Source of the DNA: Polaromonas sp. CG_9.7
GTDB taxonomy: Bacteria > Pseudomonadota > Gammaproteobacteria > Burkholderiales > Burkholderiaceae_C
DNA: 64,000 bases
Reading direction: 5' to 3'
Assembly: GCF_015752205.1 (NCBI RefSeq)
Contig: NZ_JADOVG010000005.1
Span: 62,001 to 126,000, forward strand
This document shows, piece after piece, positions 27,268-36,146 of this stretch. The notes under the pieces were generated by a model. It ran no database searches. It saw only the letters and a program-made list of their open reading frames with translations, and was not told the origin of the DNA. Each line of letters begins with the position of its first letter. The stretch's first letter is position 1. The translations under genes and the position numbers were made by a program.

Positions 27268-27328
27268 CGGCCTCAGCCAAGCTAATCCAACACGAAAACA
27301 AGGCAACGCCATCGACAGGCGCAACACC

Positions 27329-30300
27329 ATGAACCTGTCCGAACCCTTCGTCAGGCGCCCCATCGCCACCGTCCTGCTGACCATCGCCATCGCCCTGGCC
27401 GGCATAGGCGCCTTCTTCGTCCTGCCCGTCTCCCCACTGCCCCAGGTCGATTTTCCCGTCATCTCGGTCAGCGCCTCCCTGCCCGGCGCCAGCCCCGCCA
27501 CCATGGCCAGCAGCGTCGCCACGCCGCTCGAAAGGCGCCTGGGCGTGATCGCCGGCGTCAACGAAATGACCTCCAGCAGCGGCGCAGGCTCGACCCGCAT
27601 CAGCCTGCAGTTCGAACTGAACCGCAAGATCGACTCGGCCGCCCGTGAAGTGCAGGCCGCCATCAACGCCTCGCGCGCCGACTTGCCTGCCACGCTGCGC
27701 AGCAACCCGACCTACCGCAAGGCCAATCCCGCGTCTTCACCCATCATCATCCTGGCGCTGACCTCCAAGAACCGCTCTCCAGGCGAAATCTACGACGAGG
27801 TGTCCAGCCTGGTGCAGCAAAAAATCGCCCAGGTGCCGGGTGTTGGCGATGTCGAACTCGGCGGCGGCTCGCTGCCCGCCGTGCGCGTCGAGCTGCTGCC
27901 CTTCGCCCTGAACCGCTACGGCGTCAGCATGGAAGACGTTCGTGCCGCACTGCAGGCGGCCAACGCCAACCGGCCGCGCGGCGCGATTGAAGGCAACGGC
28001 CAGCGACTGCAAATCTATGCTGTCGGCAACACCGCATTGGGAGGACTGCGCGCGGCCGACTACCGGGGGCTGATCGTCGCTTGGCGCAACGGTGCGGCGA
28101 TTCGCCTGAGCGACGTGGCGGAGGTCAGCAACGGCGTGGAAAACACCAACACGCTGGGCCTGTTCAATGGCCAGCCAGCGGTCGTCGTGCTGGTCACGCG
28201 CCAGCCCGATGCCAACGTGATTGCCACGGTAGACGGCGTGCGCGCGCTGCTGCCCGAGTTGCGGGCGCAATTGCCGCCGGACGTGGATGTGCAGGTGGCG
28301 TCCGACAGCACCAACTCGATCCGCGCCTCGCTGCACGAAATCGAGGTCACGCTGCTGATCTCGATTGCGCTGGTGGTGCTGGTGGTCAGCGCCTTTTTGC
28401 GCAGCGTGCGCGCCACCTTCATTCCAGCCGTCGCCACCGTGGTGTCGCTGCTGGGTACTTTCGGTGTGATGTACCTGATGGGTTTCAGCCTGAACAACCT
28501 GAGCCTGATGGCGCTTACGGTTGCCACCGGCTTTGTCGTCGATGACGCCATCGTGGTGCTGGAAAACACCAGCCGCCACATCGAAGCCGGCATGGACCGC
28601 TTCAAGGCGGCGCTGCTGGGCGCGCGCGAGGTCGGATTCACCGTGCTGTCGATCAGCCTGTCGCTGGTGGCGGTGTTCATTCCGCTGCTGTTCATGGGCG
28701 GGCAGATCGGCCGGCTGTTCCGCGAGTTCGCCGTCACGCTGTCGGCAGCTGTCATGATCTCGCTGGTCATCTCGCTCACCACCACGCCGATGATGTGCGC
28801 CTGGCTGCTCAAGCCGCATGCCGACAACAAGCCGCCGGGACGCTTGGCACGCGCTTTTGAAAGCGCCTTCAATCGCCTGCTCAAGAGCTATGAAACCGCA
28901 CTGGACTGGGCGCTTTCGGCCAAATTGCTCGTCATGCTGATCCTGCTGGCCGTGATCGGGCTGAATGTCTACCTGTACATCGCCGCGCCCAAGGGTTTTT
29001 TTCCGCAGCAGGACACCGGCCAGATCAACGGCTTTTTACGCGCTGACCGCAGCATCTCCTTCCAGGCGATGCAAAGCAAGCTCAAGCAGCTGGTGGACAC
29101 CATCCGCGCCGATCCGGCGGTCGACACCGTGGTCGGTTTTACCGGTGGCTCGCGCGCCGGGGGTGGCTTCATGTTCATCAACCTCAAGCCGGTGGCGCAG
29201 CGCAGCGAGTCAGGCCAGGCGGTGATTGCGCGGCTGCGTCCGAAACTGGCGCAGGTCACCGGCGTCACGCTGTTCCTGAACCCGGTACAAGACCTGCGCG
29301 GCGGCGGGCGGCAGAGCAATTCCACCTACCAGTACACGCTGAAAAGCGACAACACCGCCGATCTCAAACGATGGGCAACGCGGCTGGCCGACCAGTTGAA
29401 GCTGTCGACCGCGCTGACCGACGTGGACACCGACCAGGAAGAAAACGGCGTCGAAACCATGGTCACCGTGGACAAGGAAAGCGCCGCGCGGCTTGGCGTG
29501 AGTTCGCGCGATGTCGACAACGCGCTGTACAACGCCTTCGGCCAGCGGCAGGTCGCGACGATCTACGGCGAGATGAACCAGTACAAGGTCATCATGCAGG
29601 TCGCGCCACGCTACATCGGCAGTCCCGAGGCGCTCAAGGACATCTATGTGCCAGCAAAAAATGCAGCGCTTACCGGCACATCCATCGCGAACCCTGCCCT
29701 GCGCGACCCGTCTGCCGGCCAGGCGCTGAGCACCACTGTCACCACCATGGTGCCGCTGTCGGCGATTGCCAGCTTCAGCGAAAATTCGGCGCCGGCATCA
29801 ATCAGCCATGAAGACGGCGAGCTTTCCACCACGATTTCCTACAACCTGGCCACCGGCAGCACGCTCAGTGATGCGCAGGCCGCCGTCCAGGCAGCGGAGG
29901 CGGCGATCGGCCTGCCCAACAATGTGCGCGGCAGTTTTTCGGGCACGGCGCTCAGCGCGCAGCAGTCGCAAAATGAACAACCGCTGCTGATCCTGGCAGC
30001 GCTGGTGGTGATCTACATCGTGCTCGGCATCCTGTACGAAAGCCTGATCCACCCGCTGACGGTCATTTCCACACTGCCGTCGGCTGGCGTGGGCGCGCTG
30101 CTGGCGCTGCTGCTGTTCAAGATGGACCTGTCGATCATCGCGTTGATCGGCATCTTTTTGCTGATCGGCATTGTCAAGAAAAACGCCATTTTGATCATCG
30201 ACTTTGCGCTGGACGCCGAACGCGCGCGCGGCTTGACAGCCGTGCAGGCGGTGCGCGAGGCTTGCTTGCTGCGTTTCCGGCCCATCCTGATGACCACCAT

Positions 30301-30568
30301 GGCCGCCATCCTGGGCGCGCTGCCGCTGGCCATCGGCTTTGGCGAAGGGGCGGAGCTGCGCCGGCCGCTGGGCATCACCATCATTGGCGGGCTGATTGCC
30401 AGCCAGCTGCTGACGCTCTTGAGCACGCCGGTGGTGTATGTGCTGCTCGACAAGCTGCGCCACCGCAGCCCCTCGGAACGCCACCTGAGCCGACATCCGC
30501 ACGGTCCGGCAGACATGACCGATACGGCGCCTTATCCTCTTGCGCCCTCTGGGAGGGGGCTGGGGTGA
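27329..30568 (+). CDS. mdtC: RND efflux pump subunit, MdtC-like
   Basis: The 1079-residue inner-membrane subunit starts MNLSEPFVRRPIATVLLTIAIALAG as in MdtC and carries the proton-relay pair D405-D406 ([16 protein letters not shown]). It is the partner of MdtB. The C-terminal tail of about 50 residues after the last span is longer than usual. The ATG at 27329 lies only about 60 bp after the long repeat, and no strong ribosome-binding site is seen. Separation from mdtB by 960 bp of repeats may lower or uncouple its expression. Confidence 0.92.
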   Translation: MNLSEPFVRRPIATVLLTIAIALAGIGAFFVLPVSPLPQVDFPVISVSASLPGASPATMASSVATPLERRLGVIAGVNEMTSSSGAGSTRISLQFELNRKIDSAAREVQAAINASRADLPATLRSNPTYRKANPASSPIIILALTSKNRSPGEIYDEVSSLVQQKIAQVPGVGDVELGGGSLPAVRVELLPFALNRYGVSMEDVRAALQAANANRPRGAIEGNGQRLQIYAVGNTALGGLRAADYRGLIVAWRNGAAIRLSDVAEVSNGVENTNTLGLFNGQPAVVVLVTRQPDANVIATVDGVRALLPELRAQLPPDVDVQVASDSTNSIRASLHEIEVTLLISIALVVLVVSAFLRSVRATFIPAVATVVSLLGTFGVMYLMGFSLNNLSLMALTVATGFVVDDAIVVLENTSRHIEAGMDRFKAALLGAREVGFTVLSISLSLVAVFIPLLFMGGQIGRLFREFAVTLSAAVMISLVISLTTTPMMCAWLLKPHADNKPPGRLARAFESAFNRLLKSYETALDWALSAKLLVMLILLAVIGLNVYLYIAAPKGFFPQQDTGQINGFLRADRSISFQAMQSKLKQLVDTIRADPAVDTVVGFTGGSRAGGGFMFINLKPVAQRSESGQAVIARLRPKLAQVTGVTLFLNPVQDLRGGGRQSNSTYQYTLKSDNTADLKRWATRLADQLKLSTALTDVDTDQEENGVETMVTVDKESAARLGVSSRDVDNALYNAFGQRQVATIYGEMNQYKVIMQVAPRYIGSPEALKDIYVPAKNAALTGTSIANPALRDPSAGQALSTTVTTMVPLSAIASFSENSAPASISHEDGELSTTISYNLATGSTLSDAQAAVQAAEAAIGLPNNVRGSFSGTALSAQQSQNEQPLLILAALVVIYIVLGILYESLIHPLTVISTLPSAGVGALLALLLFKMDLSIIALIGIFLLIGIVKKNAILIIDFALDAERARGLTAVQAVREACLLRFRPILMTTMAAILGALPLAIGFGEGAELRRPLGITIIGGLIASQLLTLLSTPVVYVLLDKLRHRSPSERHLSRHPHGPADMTDTAPYPLAPSGRGLG

Positions 30569-30679
30569 GGGCCAGCGGACCGAAAACCGCATGGAAAAAT
30601 CCTGTGCCCACCTTGTCACACCCCGCCCCGCAACCCTCGTTCCCGCAAAGGCCGGAATGACGAATTCACCAAGTCGCCC

Positions 30680-32101
30680 ATGCCTTCAAAACTGCCTTTT
30701 CATCTGCTGACGGTTGCCGCACTGGTTTTAGCGGTCAGCGGCTGCGCCATCGGGCCCGATTACCGGCGCCCTTCCACGCCGGACATCAGCGCCTACAAGG
30801 AAGCTGCAGGCTGGGAGCGTGCAGCCCCCGCCGATGCGCTGGAACGCGGGCCATGGTGGTCCCTGTTTGGCGACCCGGTGCTCGACCAGCTGGCCGCGCG
30901 GGTCGAAGTGTCGAACCAGAACGTCGCGGCAGCCGTGGGCGCTTATGCGAAGGCGCGCTCACTGGTGCGCGAGCAACGGGCCTCGATGTTTCCCTCCGTC
31001 ACGCTGAATGGCGGCGCCAACCGCTCGCACAGCAGTTCGGGCAACAATTCCACCAGCGTCAGCGGCGGGCGCACCGGCAACAGCTTCAGTGCCAGCATCG
31101 GCGCGAGCTGGGAGCCCGATGTCTGGGGCCGATTGGAGCGCGCGGTGGACAGTGCCTCGGCCAGCGCCCAGGCCAGCGCCGCCGACCTGGCGTCGGCCCG
31201 GCTGTCGGCACAAGGCGAACTGGCGATCAACTACCTCACGCTGCGCCAGGTGGATGCACAAAAAGCGTTGCTGGAAAACACGCTGACCGGGTTCCGGCGC
31301 ACGCTGGAGATCACCCAAAATCGCTACGCCGCCGGCATTGCGGCCAAAACCGACGTGCTGCAATCGCAGACCCAGCTGGCCAATGCGCAGGCGGACGATG
31401 CCGGGCTGGTGCGCCAGCGCGCACAGCTTGAACACGCCATCGCCGTGCTGGTGGGCGAAGCGCCGGGTAATTTTTCGCTCACGCCGGCCGCGTGGAATCC
31501 ATCGGTGCCCGAAGTGCCGACCGGCGTGCCATCCACCCTGCTGCAACGCCGCCCCGACATTGCTGCGGCTGAACGCCGCGTGGCCGTGGCCAACGAACAG
31601 ATCGGGATTGCGAGAAGCGCCTATTACCCCAACCTGCCGCTGGGTGCGTCGTATGGATTCGGCGCCAGCCGCGTGGCCGACCTGTTCAGCGCTTCCACCA
31701 GTGTCTGGTCGCTGGGCTTGTCGGCAGCGCAGACCTTGTTCAATGCCGGCGCCACCACCGCACGGGTCGAAGGCAGCGAAGCGGCGCATGCGCAGGCCGT
31801 GGCGCGTTACCGGCAAACCGTACTGACCGCGTTTCAGGGGGTGGAAGACCAACTGGCGGCCACCCGCGTCCTGCTGACCCAGCAGGATTTGCGGCGCCAG
31901 GCGTCGGAATCCGCCGACCAGGTCGAGCAGCAGGTGCTGAACCGCTACCGCAGCGGCCAGGTCAGCTACACCGAAGTCATCACCGCCCAAGCCACGGCAC
32001 TGAGCGCCCGCCGCGCACTGGTTCAAGCCATGGCCGACCGCCAGACGACGGCAGTGGCGCTGATCCAGTCGCTGGGCGGCGGGTGGGCAGCAGACCAATG
32101 A
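30680..32101 (+). CDS. Outer-membrane efflux lipoprotein (NodT/OprM family)
   Basis: The 473-residue protein has a lipobox (AVSGC, Cys22) followed by AIGPDYRRP, the typical start of OprM/NodT factors, and two TolC-like repeats (for example ISQ-type coiled hairpins; ENTLTGFRRTLEITQNRYAAGIAAKTDVLQ and YRSGQVSYTEVITAQATALSARR). It should form the outer-membrane channel of the MdtABC-type pump encoded just upstream, giving a complete tripartite system in one cluster. Confidence 0.92.
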   Translation: MPSKLPFHLLTVAALVLAVSGCAIGPDYRRPSTPDISAYKEAAGWERAAPADALERGPWWSLFGDPVLDQLAARVEVSNQNVAAAVGAYAKARSLVREQRASMFPSVTLNGGANRSHSSSGNNSTSVSGGRTGNSFSASIGASWEPDVWGRLERAVDSASASAQASAADLASARLSAQGELAINYLTLRQVDAQKALLENTLTGFRRTLEITQNRYAAGIAAKTDVLQSQTQLANAQADDAGLVRQRAQLEHAIAVLVGEAPGNFSLTPAAWNPSVPEVPTGVPSTLLQRRPDIAAAERRVAVANEQIGIARSAYYPNLPLGASYGFGASRVADLFSASTSVWSLGLSAAQTLFNAGATTARVEGSEAAHAQAVARYRQTVLTAFQGVEDQLAATRVLLTQQDLRRQASESADQVEQQVLNRYRSGQVSYTEVITAQATALSARRALVQAMADRQTTAVALIQSLGGGWAADQ

Positions 32102-32483
32102 TGCTGGCGGCACTGGGCACTAAACGTTGATTCCAGCGGGTCCATCCTGATTCTTTTGCTATGTTTTAAATAGCTTCTTGCGCAGGCAAATATTGCGCTG
32201 GCGGCCTGTTTGATACATAAAGCGAAAGCGCAGCCGCTGAAGGCCGCCGCCAATGTTGCGGTGAAATTTTTGCCTTCTGGCCAGATTCCGTTTTCAAAGC
32301 AATTCGAAATCAGATGCACAGCCACGCGGCCATAGGCTTGACCGTGCCGCTTTTTTGCCAGCACTGCACAGCAAATTAACCTTCTGCCTCTGAAATTCGC
32401 CCTTAACCACCCACTGTTAACCTGGATCAGCATGAGCCTGTAGCTAACAGGCAATAGTCCAAACAACAAAGGGAGTGACCGCC
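32102..32483. other. Intergenic region before the DUF3149 gene
   Basis: No gene is supported in these 382 bp. It holds a 17-bp palindrome copy (32158-32174) with its flank cttgcgcaggcaaatattgcgc, and must contain the promoter of the small gene at 32484. Confidence 0.6.
32158..32174. repeat. 17-bp palindrome family copy
   Basis: GCTATGTTTTAAATAGC, followed by ttcttgcgcaggca. Confidence 0.7.
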
Positions 32484-32627
32484 ATGAAACTGCTGACTGA
32501 CCTGTTTTCAACTGACTACGGTTTGATGAGCATCCTCGGCATTGTCTTCATGATGGGCATGGGCGTGTTCTTTCTTCGCCTGTTCATGGGCAAGATGAAA
32601 CACGATCCTACGGTCCCGCGCAAGTAA
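32484..32627 (+). CDS. DUF3149 small membrane protein
   Basis: The 47-residue protein, MKLLTDLFSTDYGLMSILG onward, has one hydrophobic span (about 15-36) and a charged C-terminus (GKMKHDPTVPRK). It matches the DUF3149 family of small betaproteobacterial membrane proteins, whose role is unknown. GGGAG lies 8 bp before the ATG. It stands alone on the plus strand. Confidence 0.8.
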   Translation: MKLLTDLFSTDYGLMSILGIVFMMGMGVFFLRLFMGKMKHDPTVPRK

Positions 32628-32666
32628 GCGGAGAAGTTGCCTGCAGCAACCTGAGTGCTCAATGGT

Positions 32667-32737
32667 TTGGCAGTCACCTGTCTTGATGAAGATGCCAAAT
32701 TGAAGAAGACCCGCCTTGGACGGGGCTTGACTGCCAA
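32667..32737. repeat. Inverted repeat between convergent genes
   Basis: The arms TTGGCAGTCA (32667-32676) and TGACTGCCAA (32728-32737) are perfect 10-mers 51 bp apart, between the DUF3149 gene and the convergent AhpD-like gene. It may act in transcript ending, though there is no T-tract. Confidence 0.45.
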
Positions 32738-32743
32738 GCCTGT

Positions 32744-33319
32744 TTAAACCTTTGGTGCCCAGACTTGTGCCTTGAACATGGCGTCAACCGGTGTGTGCAG
32801 CACGTGATTTGAATAATTGCTGATCGTCTTGACTGCAATTGCCAGAATAATGTCGAGAACGTTTTTTTCGGTATAGCCGGCGTTCAAAAAATCCGACAGT
32901 TCCTGCGGTGTTGGTTTTCCGCGCGAGGAAACCATTGTCTGCGTGAATTGGTTCAATGCTGCCAGCTTCGCATCTTCCAATGGCGCATCGTCGCGAACGG
33001 CCTGAACGGCTTGAGCAGGCGTCTTGGAAACAGCAGCCGCTATGAAACTGTGCGCTGCAACGCAATAGGTGCACTCATTGACGCGGGCAATGCTCAGGAA
33101 TACGAGTTCCTGTTCAGCAGGGGTGAAGCCGGACTCGTCACGAAAAAGTTGATAGCCATGAAGATAACCGTCCAGAAGCGCAGGCGAATTGGCCATTCCA
33201 GCGTACATGTTGGGAATGCCGCCGGCCGATTTCTTGCCAGCCTCCAGCACTTCTTTGGTCCGGCCTTGCGCGGTCTCGAGGCTGGTGGGAGAAAGAGAAA
33301 GTTTTGCAATGTTACGCAT
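32744..33319 (-). CDS. Carboxymuconolactone decarboxylase / AhpD-like peroxidase-related protein
   Basis: The 191-residue protein has the AhpD-like active site ECTYCVAAH (C-x2-C-x3-H) and the family stretch GIPNMYAGMANSPALLDGYLHGYQLF. Such proteins are alkylhydroperoxidase-like thiol reductants in the cytoplasm. AGGAG lies 7 bp before the ATG. A palindromic operator sits 37 bp upstream at 33356-33373, matching one at the TetR/GST promoter, so it belongs to the TetR regulon. Confidence 0.9.
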   Translation of the reverse strand: MRNIAKLSLSPTSLETAQGRTKEVLEAGKKSAGGIPNMYAGMANSPALLDGYLHGYQLFRDESGFTPAEQELVFLSIARVNECTYCVAAHSFIAAAVSKTPAQAVQAVRDDAPLEDAKLAALNQFTQTMVSSRGKPTPQELSDFLNAGYTEKNVLDIILAIAVKTISNYSNHVLHTPVDAMFKAQVWAPKV

Positions 33320-33355
33320 TGATAGCTCCTAAAAAAATGGAAAAAGAAAAAAATA

Positions 33356-33373
33356 TTGGACCGATCAGTCCAA
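33356..33373. promoter_or_regulatory. TetR-type operator upstream of the AhpD-like gene
   Basis: TTGGACCGATCAGTCCAA is an 18-bp near-perfect palindrome with arms TTGGAC and GTCCAA. It shares the core GGACCGATC with the site at 33983-34004. Both flank the tetR gene, which points to that TetR protein as the binder (inference). Confidence 0.7.
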
Positions 33374-33387
33374 ATTAAATAAAAAAA

Positions 33388-33960
33388 TTAGAGCGCCAAT
33401 CCATGCACCATATTTTCAATAGCTGGATCGAGATCAACCCCTGAAAATCCGCTTTTAGCAAGAACGCGCAGGCCTGCAATGCCGGTCACGAGGATGATGG
33501 CGTACCGGTACGGGTCCACGTCAGTGTTGAAATGGCCTGCGCCCTGCCCGGCGCGGATGAGGGTCGAAAAAGCATCCCTCATCCCGTCGAAACCAGCCTT
33601 GACGTGTTGACGTACTTCGCTGTCACGTGCCCCGAATTCAGCGGCCGTATTCACCAGCAAGCAGCCTCGCCCCGCGTTGTTATCGGACGCTGCCTCTCGC
33701 AATATCTGGCGCAGCAGCACTGCCACATTTTCACTTTTGGAGCCGGCACAAACCTTCGATCGCTGATCGTCGGCATAGTGCTTTAACGATTCAATGAACA
33801 GGTTTTTCTTTGAACCAAACGTGTTGTACAAAGATGACTTTGCAACGCCCATTGCCTGCGCAATTTCAAGCGCAGGCAATGCCCCATAGCCCATTTTCCA
33901 GAAAGCATCAACAGCCCGGGTGAGTGCTTCACCACGATCAAACTCCAATTGTCGTGCCAT
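33388..33960 (-). CDS. TetR/AcrR-family repressor
   Basis: The 190-residue protein has the TetR N-terminal HTH (GEALTRAVDAFWKMGYGALPALEIAQAMGVAKSSLYNTFGSKKNLFIESLKHY) and a C-terminal ligand domain with the pattern GRGCLLVNTAAEFG seen in repressors of electrophile or quinone stress. Cys near residue 100 in that motif might sense thiol-reactive compounds. It lies between the two matching operators and probably represses itself, the AhpD-like gene and the divergent GST genes. ATG at 33960 or 33969 are both possible. Confidence 0.88.
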   Translation of the reverse strand: MARQLEFDRGEALTRAVDAFWKMGYGALPALEIAQAMGVAKSSLYNTFGSKKNLFIESLKHYADDQRSKVCAGSKSENVAVLLRQILREAASDNNAGRGCLLVNTAAEFGARDSEVRQHVKAGFDGMRDAFSTLIRAGQGAGHFNTDVDPYRYAIILVTGIAGLRVLAKSGFSGVDLDPAIENMVHGLAL

Positions 33961-33982
33961 CGTCAGCATACCTTTTCATAAA

Positions 33983-34004
33983 TTCTGGACCGATCGTACC
34001 AGAA
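33983..34004. promoter_or_regulatory. TetR-type operator between tetR and GST genes
   Basis: A 22-bp palindrome with arms TTCTGG and CCAGAA around accgatcgta. It lies in the divergent gap between tetR and the YghU-like gene. It shares GGACCGATC with 33356-33373. Confidence 0.7.
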
Positions 34005-34072
34005 TTTTGGTACTATTATCTTTTCATACAAATCCTGCGCAGCAAATTGCGCGACGTTACCAAGGCTATCCA

Positions 34073-34960
34073 ATGACCAGTGCAAACGAGTACATCCCTC
34101 CCAAGGTCTGGACCTGGGACAAAGAAAGCGGCGGCAAGTTTGCCAACATCAACCGGCCTGTGGCGGGTGCCACACATGACAAGGACCGGCCACTGGGACG
34201 CCACCCGTTGCAGCTTTATTCACTGGCCACGCCGAACGGCGTCAAGGTAACGATCATGCTGGAAGAGTTGCTGGCACTTGGACACAGCGGCGCCGAGTAC
34301 GATGCATGGCTGATCCGTATCGATGAAGGTGACCAGTTTGGCAGTGGCTTTGTTGGCGCCAACCCCAACTCAAAAATTCCGGCCTTGATGGACCACAGTG
34401 GTGAAACACCGGTTCGGGTGTTCGAGTCTGGTGCCATCCTGCAGTACCTGGCCGAGAAGTTTGGCGCCTTTTTGCCCGCAAGCGGCGCAGCACGAGCCGA
34501 GTGCTTGTCCTGGCTGTTCTGGCAAATGGGCAGTGCGCCCTTTCTGGGAGGAGGTTTTGGCCACTTCTACGCCTACGCACCGGCCAAGTTTGAATACCCC
34601 ATCAACCGCTTCGCCATGGAAGTCAAACGCCAGCTTGATGTGCTGGACCGTCAGCTGGCAAAGCACCGTTTCCTGGCAGGCGACGACTACACCATCGCTG
34701 ACATTGCAGTTTGGCCTTGGTACGGCACGCTGGTCAAGGGCCTTCTTTACGAGGCAGGGGAGTTCCTCGGCGTGCAGGAGTACAAGCATGTGCTGCGCTG
34801 GACTGACGAGATTGCGTTGCGTCCCGCCGTGCAGCGAGGTCGAAAGGTCAACCGAACCTGGGGGGAGCCTTCAAGCCAGCTGTTCGAACGCCACGAGGGC
34901 AGCGACTTTGAAACCCAGACCCAGGACAAAGTCGCCCCTTCCACGGAGGACAAACCATGA
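34073..34960 (+). CDS. yghU: Glutathione-dependent disulphide-bond oxidoreductase, YghU-like
   Basis: The 295-residue GST-fold protein matches YghU: PKVWTWDKESGGKFANINRPVAGATHDK, LYSLATPNGVKVTIMLEELL, GFVGANPNSKIPALMD and GSAPFLGGGFGHFYAYAP. Such Nu-class GSTs bind two glutathiones and reduce disulphides. I chose the ATG at 34073, with AAGG upstream, because the YghU N-terminus begins there. It overlaps the next gene by 4 bp (ATGA). Confidence 0.9.
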   Translation: MTSANEYIPPKVWTWDKESGGKFANINRPVAGATHDKDRPLGRHPLQLYSLATPNGVKVTIMLEELLALGHSGAEYDAWLIRIDEGDQFGSGFVGANPNSKIPALMDHSGETPVRVFESGAILQYLAEKFGAFLPASGAARAECLSWLFWQMGSAPFLGGGFGHFYAYAPAKFEYPINRFAMEVKRQLDVLDRQLAKHRFLAGDDYTIADIAVWPWYGTLVKGLLYEAGEFLGVQEYKHVLRWTDEIALRPAVQRGRKVNRTWGEPSSQLFERHEGSDFETQTQDKVAPSTEDKP

Positions 34961-35589
34961 TTACCCTGTACGACTGCGCCACCGCACCCAGCCCGCGCCG
35001 CGCCCGGATCTTTTTGGCTGAAAAAGGCATGTCTCATGAAACTGTGGAGATCGATCTGCGTGGCACCGAACACATGGGCGAGGCTTACCGCCAGATTAAC
35101 CCGCAGTGCACCGTGCCTGCGCTGCGAACAGAAGAAGGCTCATTGCTTACCGACAATGCCGCCATTGCCGCTTACCTTGAAGCGCTTCACCCTGAGCCAC
35201 CATTGATGGGCCGCACGCCGCAAGACAAGGCGGAAATCGCCAGCTGGCAGTGGCGGGTCGAGTTTGAAGGCCTGCTGGCAGTAGCCGACGCATTTCGCAA
35301 CAGCAGCCCTGCCATGGTGAATCGCGCCCTGCCAGGTCCGGTGGACTATCCGCAAATTCCTGAACTGGGTCAGCGTGGTCTGGCCCGGGTTGAGCAATTC
35401 TTTTTGACTCTGAACAAACAATTGGCTGGGCGCGATTTCATCGCTGCAAACCAGTTCAGCATTGCAGACATCACGGCGGTGGTGGCACTGGACTTTGCGC
35501 GGGTGGTCCGGCTCAAACCCGCAGGAGATCTGGAACATCTGCTTCGATGGCGTGCAGCAATGGGGGAGCGCCCTTCCATCGCTGGCTGA
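34957..35589 (+). CDS. Glutathione S-transferase family protein
   Basis: The 210-residue protein has an N-terminal thioredoxin-fold domain (MITLYDCATAPSPRRARIFLAEKGMSHETVEIDL, INPQCTVPAL, LTDNAAIAAYLE) and the helical C-domain with the FSIADITAVVALDFA motif. It probably conjugates electrophiles to glutathione. It starts within the end of yghU (ATGA overlap), so both are translated from the TetR-controlled transcript. Confidence 0.88.
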   Translation: MITLYDCATAPSPRRARIFLAEKGMSHETVEIDLRGTEHMGEAYRQINPQCTVPALRTEEGSLLTDNAAIAAYLEALHPEPPLMGRTPQDKAEIASWQWRVEFEGLLAVADAFRNSSPAMVNRALPGPVDYPQIPELGQRGLARVEQFFLTLNKQLAGRDFIAANQFSIADITAVVALDFARVVRLKPAGDLEHLLRWRAAMGERPSIAG

Positions 35590-35631
35590 ACAGCACGGTC
35601 AGCTGTGGACTCGGCGGGGGTACCGGGCTGA

Positions 35632-35844
35632 TCAGCTACCGCTGCTACAACTGCCTTTGCCGCGCTCTTGAATTGGCGGACACGACACCGAGCCGTACGA
35701 GCAGTAGACACAACAGTCACCCGACTTTGGTTTGAGCACCGCATGGCATTGCTCGCACTCATAAAACCACTGACAAGCATCGGTGGGCATCGTCTCGGAC
35801 TTGGCATGTCCACACTCAGGACAGGTCAGTGTGGATTCCGTCAT
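35632..35844 (-). CDS. GDCCVxC-domain small cysteine-rich protein
   Basis: The 70-residue protein has the motif GDCCVYCSYGSVSCPPIQ at about residues 42-59, the hallmark of the GDCCVxC (seleno)protein family. It also has two CxxC pairs (CPEC at 8-11; CEQC at 30-33), suggesting a metal or zinc ribbon site. In some relatives one motif Cys is selenocysteine; here the codons are TGT TGT, so it is the Cys form. It follows merP by 8 bp on the same strand and is the last gene of merT-merP-GDCCVxC. Its role is unknown; mercury or thiol chemistry is inferred from position. Confidence 0.8.
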   Translation of the reverse strand: MTESTLTCPECGHAKSETMPTDACQWFYECEQCHAVLKPKSGDCCVYCSYGSVSCPPIQERGKGSCSSGS

Positions 35845-35852
35845 AACAATGG

Positions 35853-36137
35853 TCACTTGGCAGCACCCACCACAGTCGAGGGATAACCAGCGTTCTTGGT
35901 GGCACGGGTGAGTACATCGACGTTCGTTTTCGCATCGTCGAACGTCACCTTCGCCTCGCGCCGCTCTAAATTCACCTCCGTCTTGCCAACGCCAGACACC
36001 TTGCCCAAGGCCATCTTGACGGTGATCGGGCAAGCCGCACAGTTCATGTCCGGCATAAATAGCGTGACCGATTGCGTGGCTGCCCACAAAGACGAGGTCA
36101 GTGTGGCCAGCATGACCAGCGTAAATATTTTTTTCAT
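35853..36137 (-). CDS. merP: Periplasmic mercury-binding protein MerP
   Basis: The 94-residue protein has a signal peptide (about 1-20) and one heavy-metal-associated domain with the Hg-binding pair C33/C36 in MNCAACPITVKMAL. MerP takes Hg(II) in the periplasm and hands it to MerT. It follows merT by 9 bp. The size and motif match Tn501-type MerP. Confidence 0.94.
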   Translation of the reverse strand: MKKIFTLVMLATLTSSLWAATQSVTLFMPDMNCAACPITVKMALGKVSGVGKTEVNLERREAKVTFDDAKTNVDVLTRATKNAGYPSTVVGAAK

Positions 36138-36146
36138 GTTGCCGTT

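Larger units (their letters stand above)
26369..27328. other. 960-bp repeat-rich region between mdtB and mdtC
   Basis: No gene is supported here. In order it contains a variant 17-bp repeat (26416-26432), a long structured repeat (26501-26730), a REP-like double hairpin (26817-26886), a perfect 17-bp palindrome (26937-26953), five hexamer units (27012-27041), and a second long repeat in the opposite direction (27047-27267). In other genomes mdtB and mdtC are adjacent, so the material was probably gained between them. Confidence 0.75.

Noticed and set aside
35632..35844. Selenocysteine in the GDCCVxC protein
   Set aside because: The motif codons are TGT TGT, not TGA, so this is the cysteine form.
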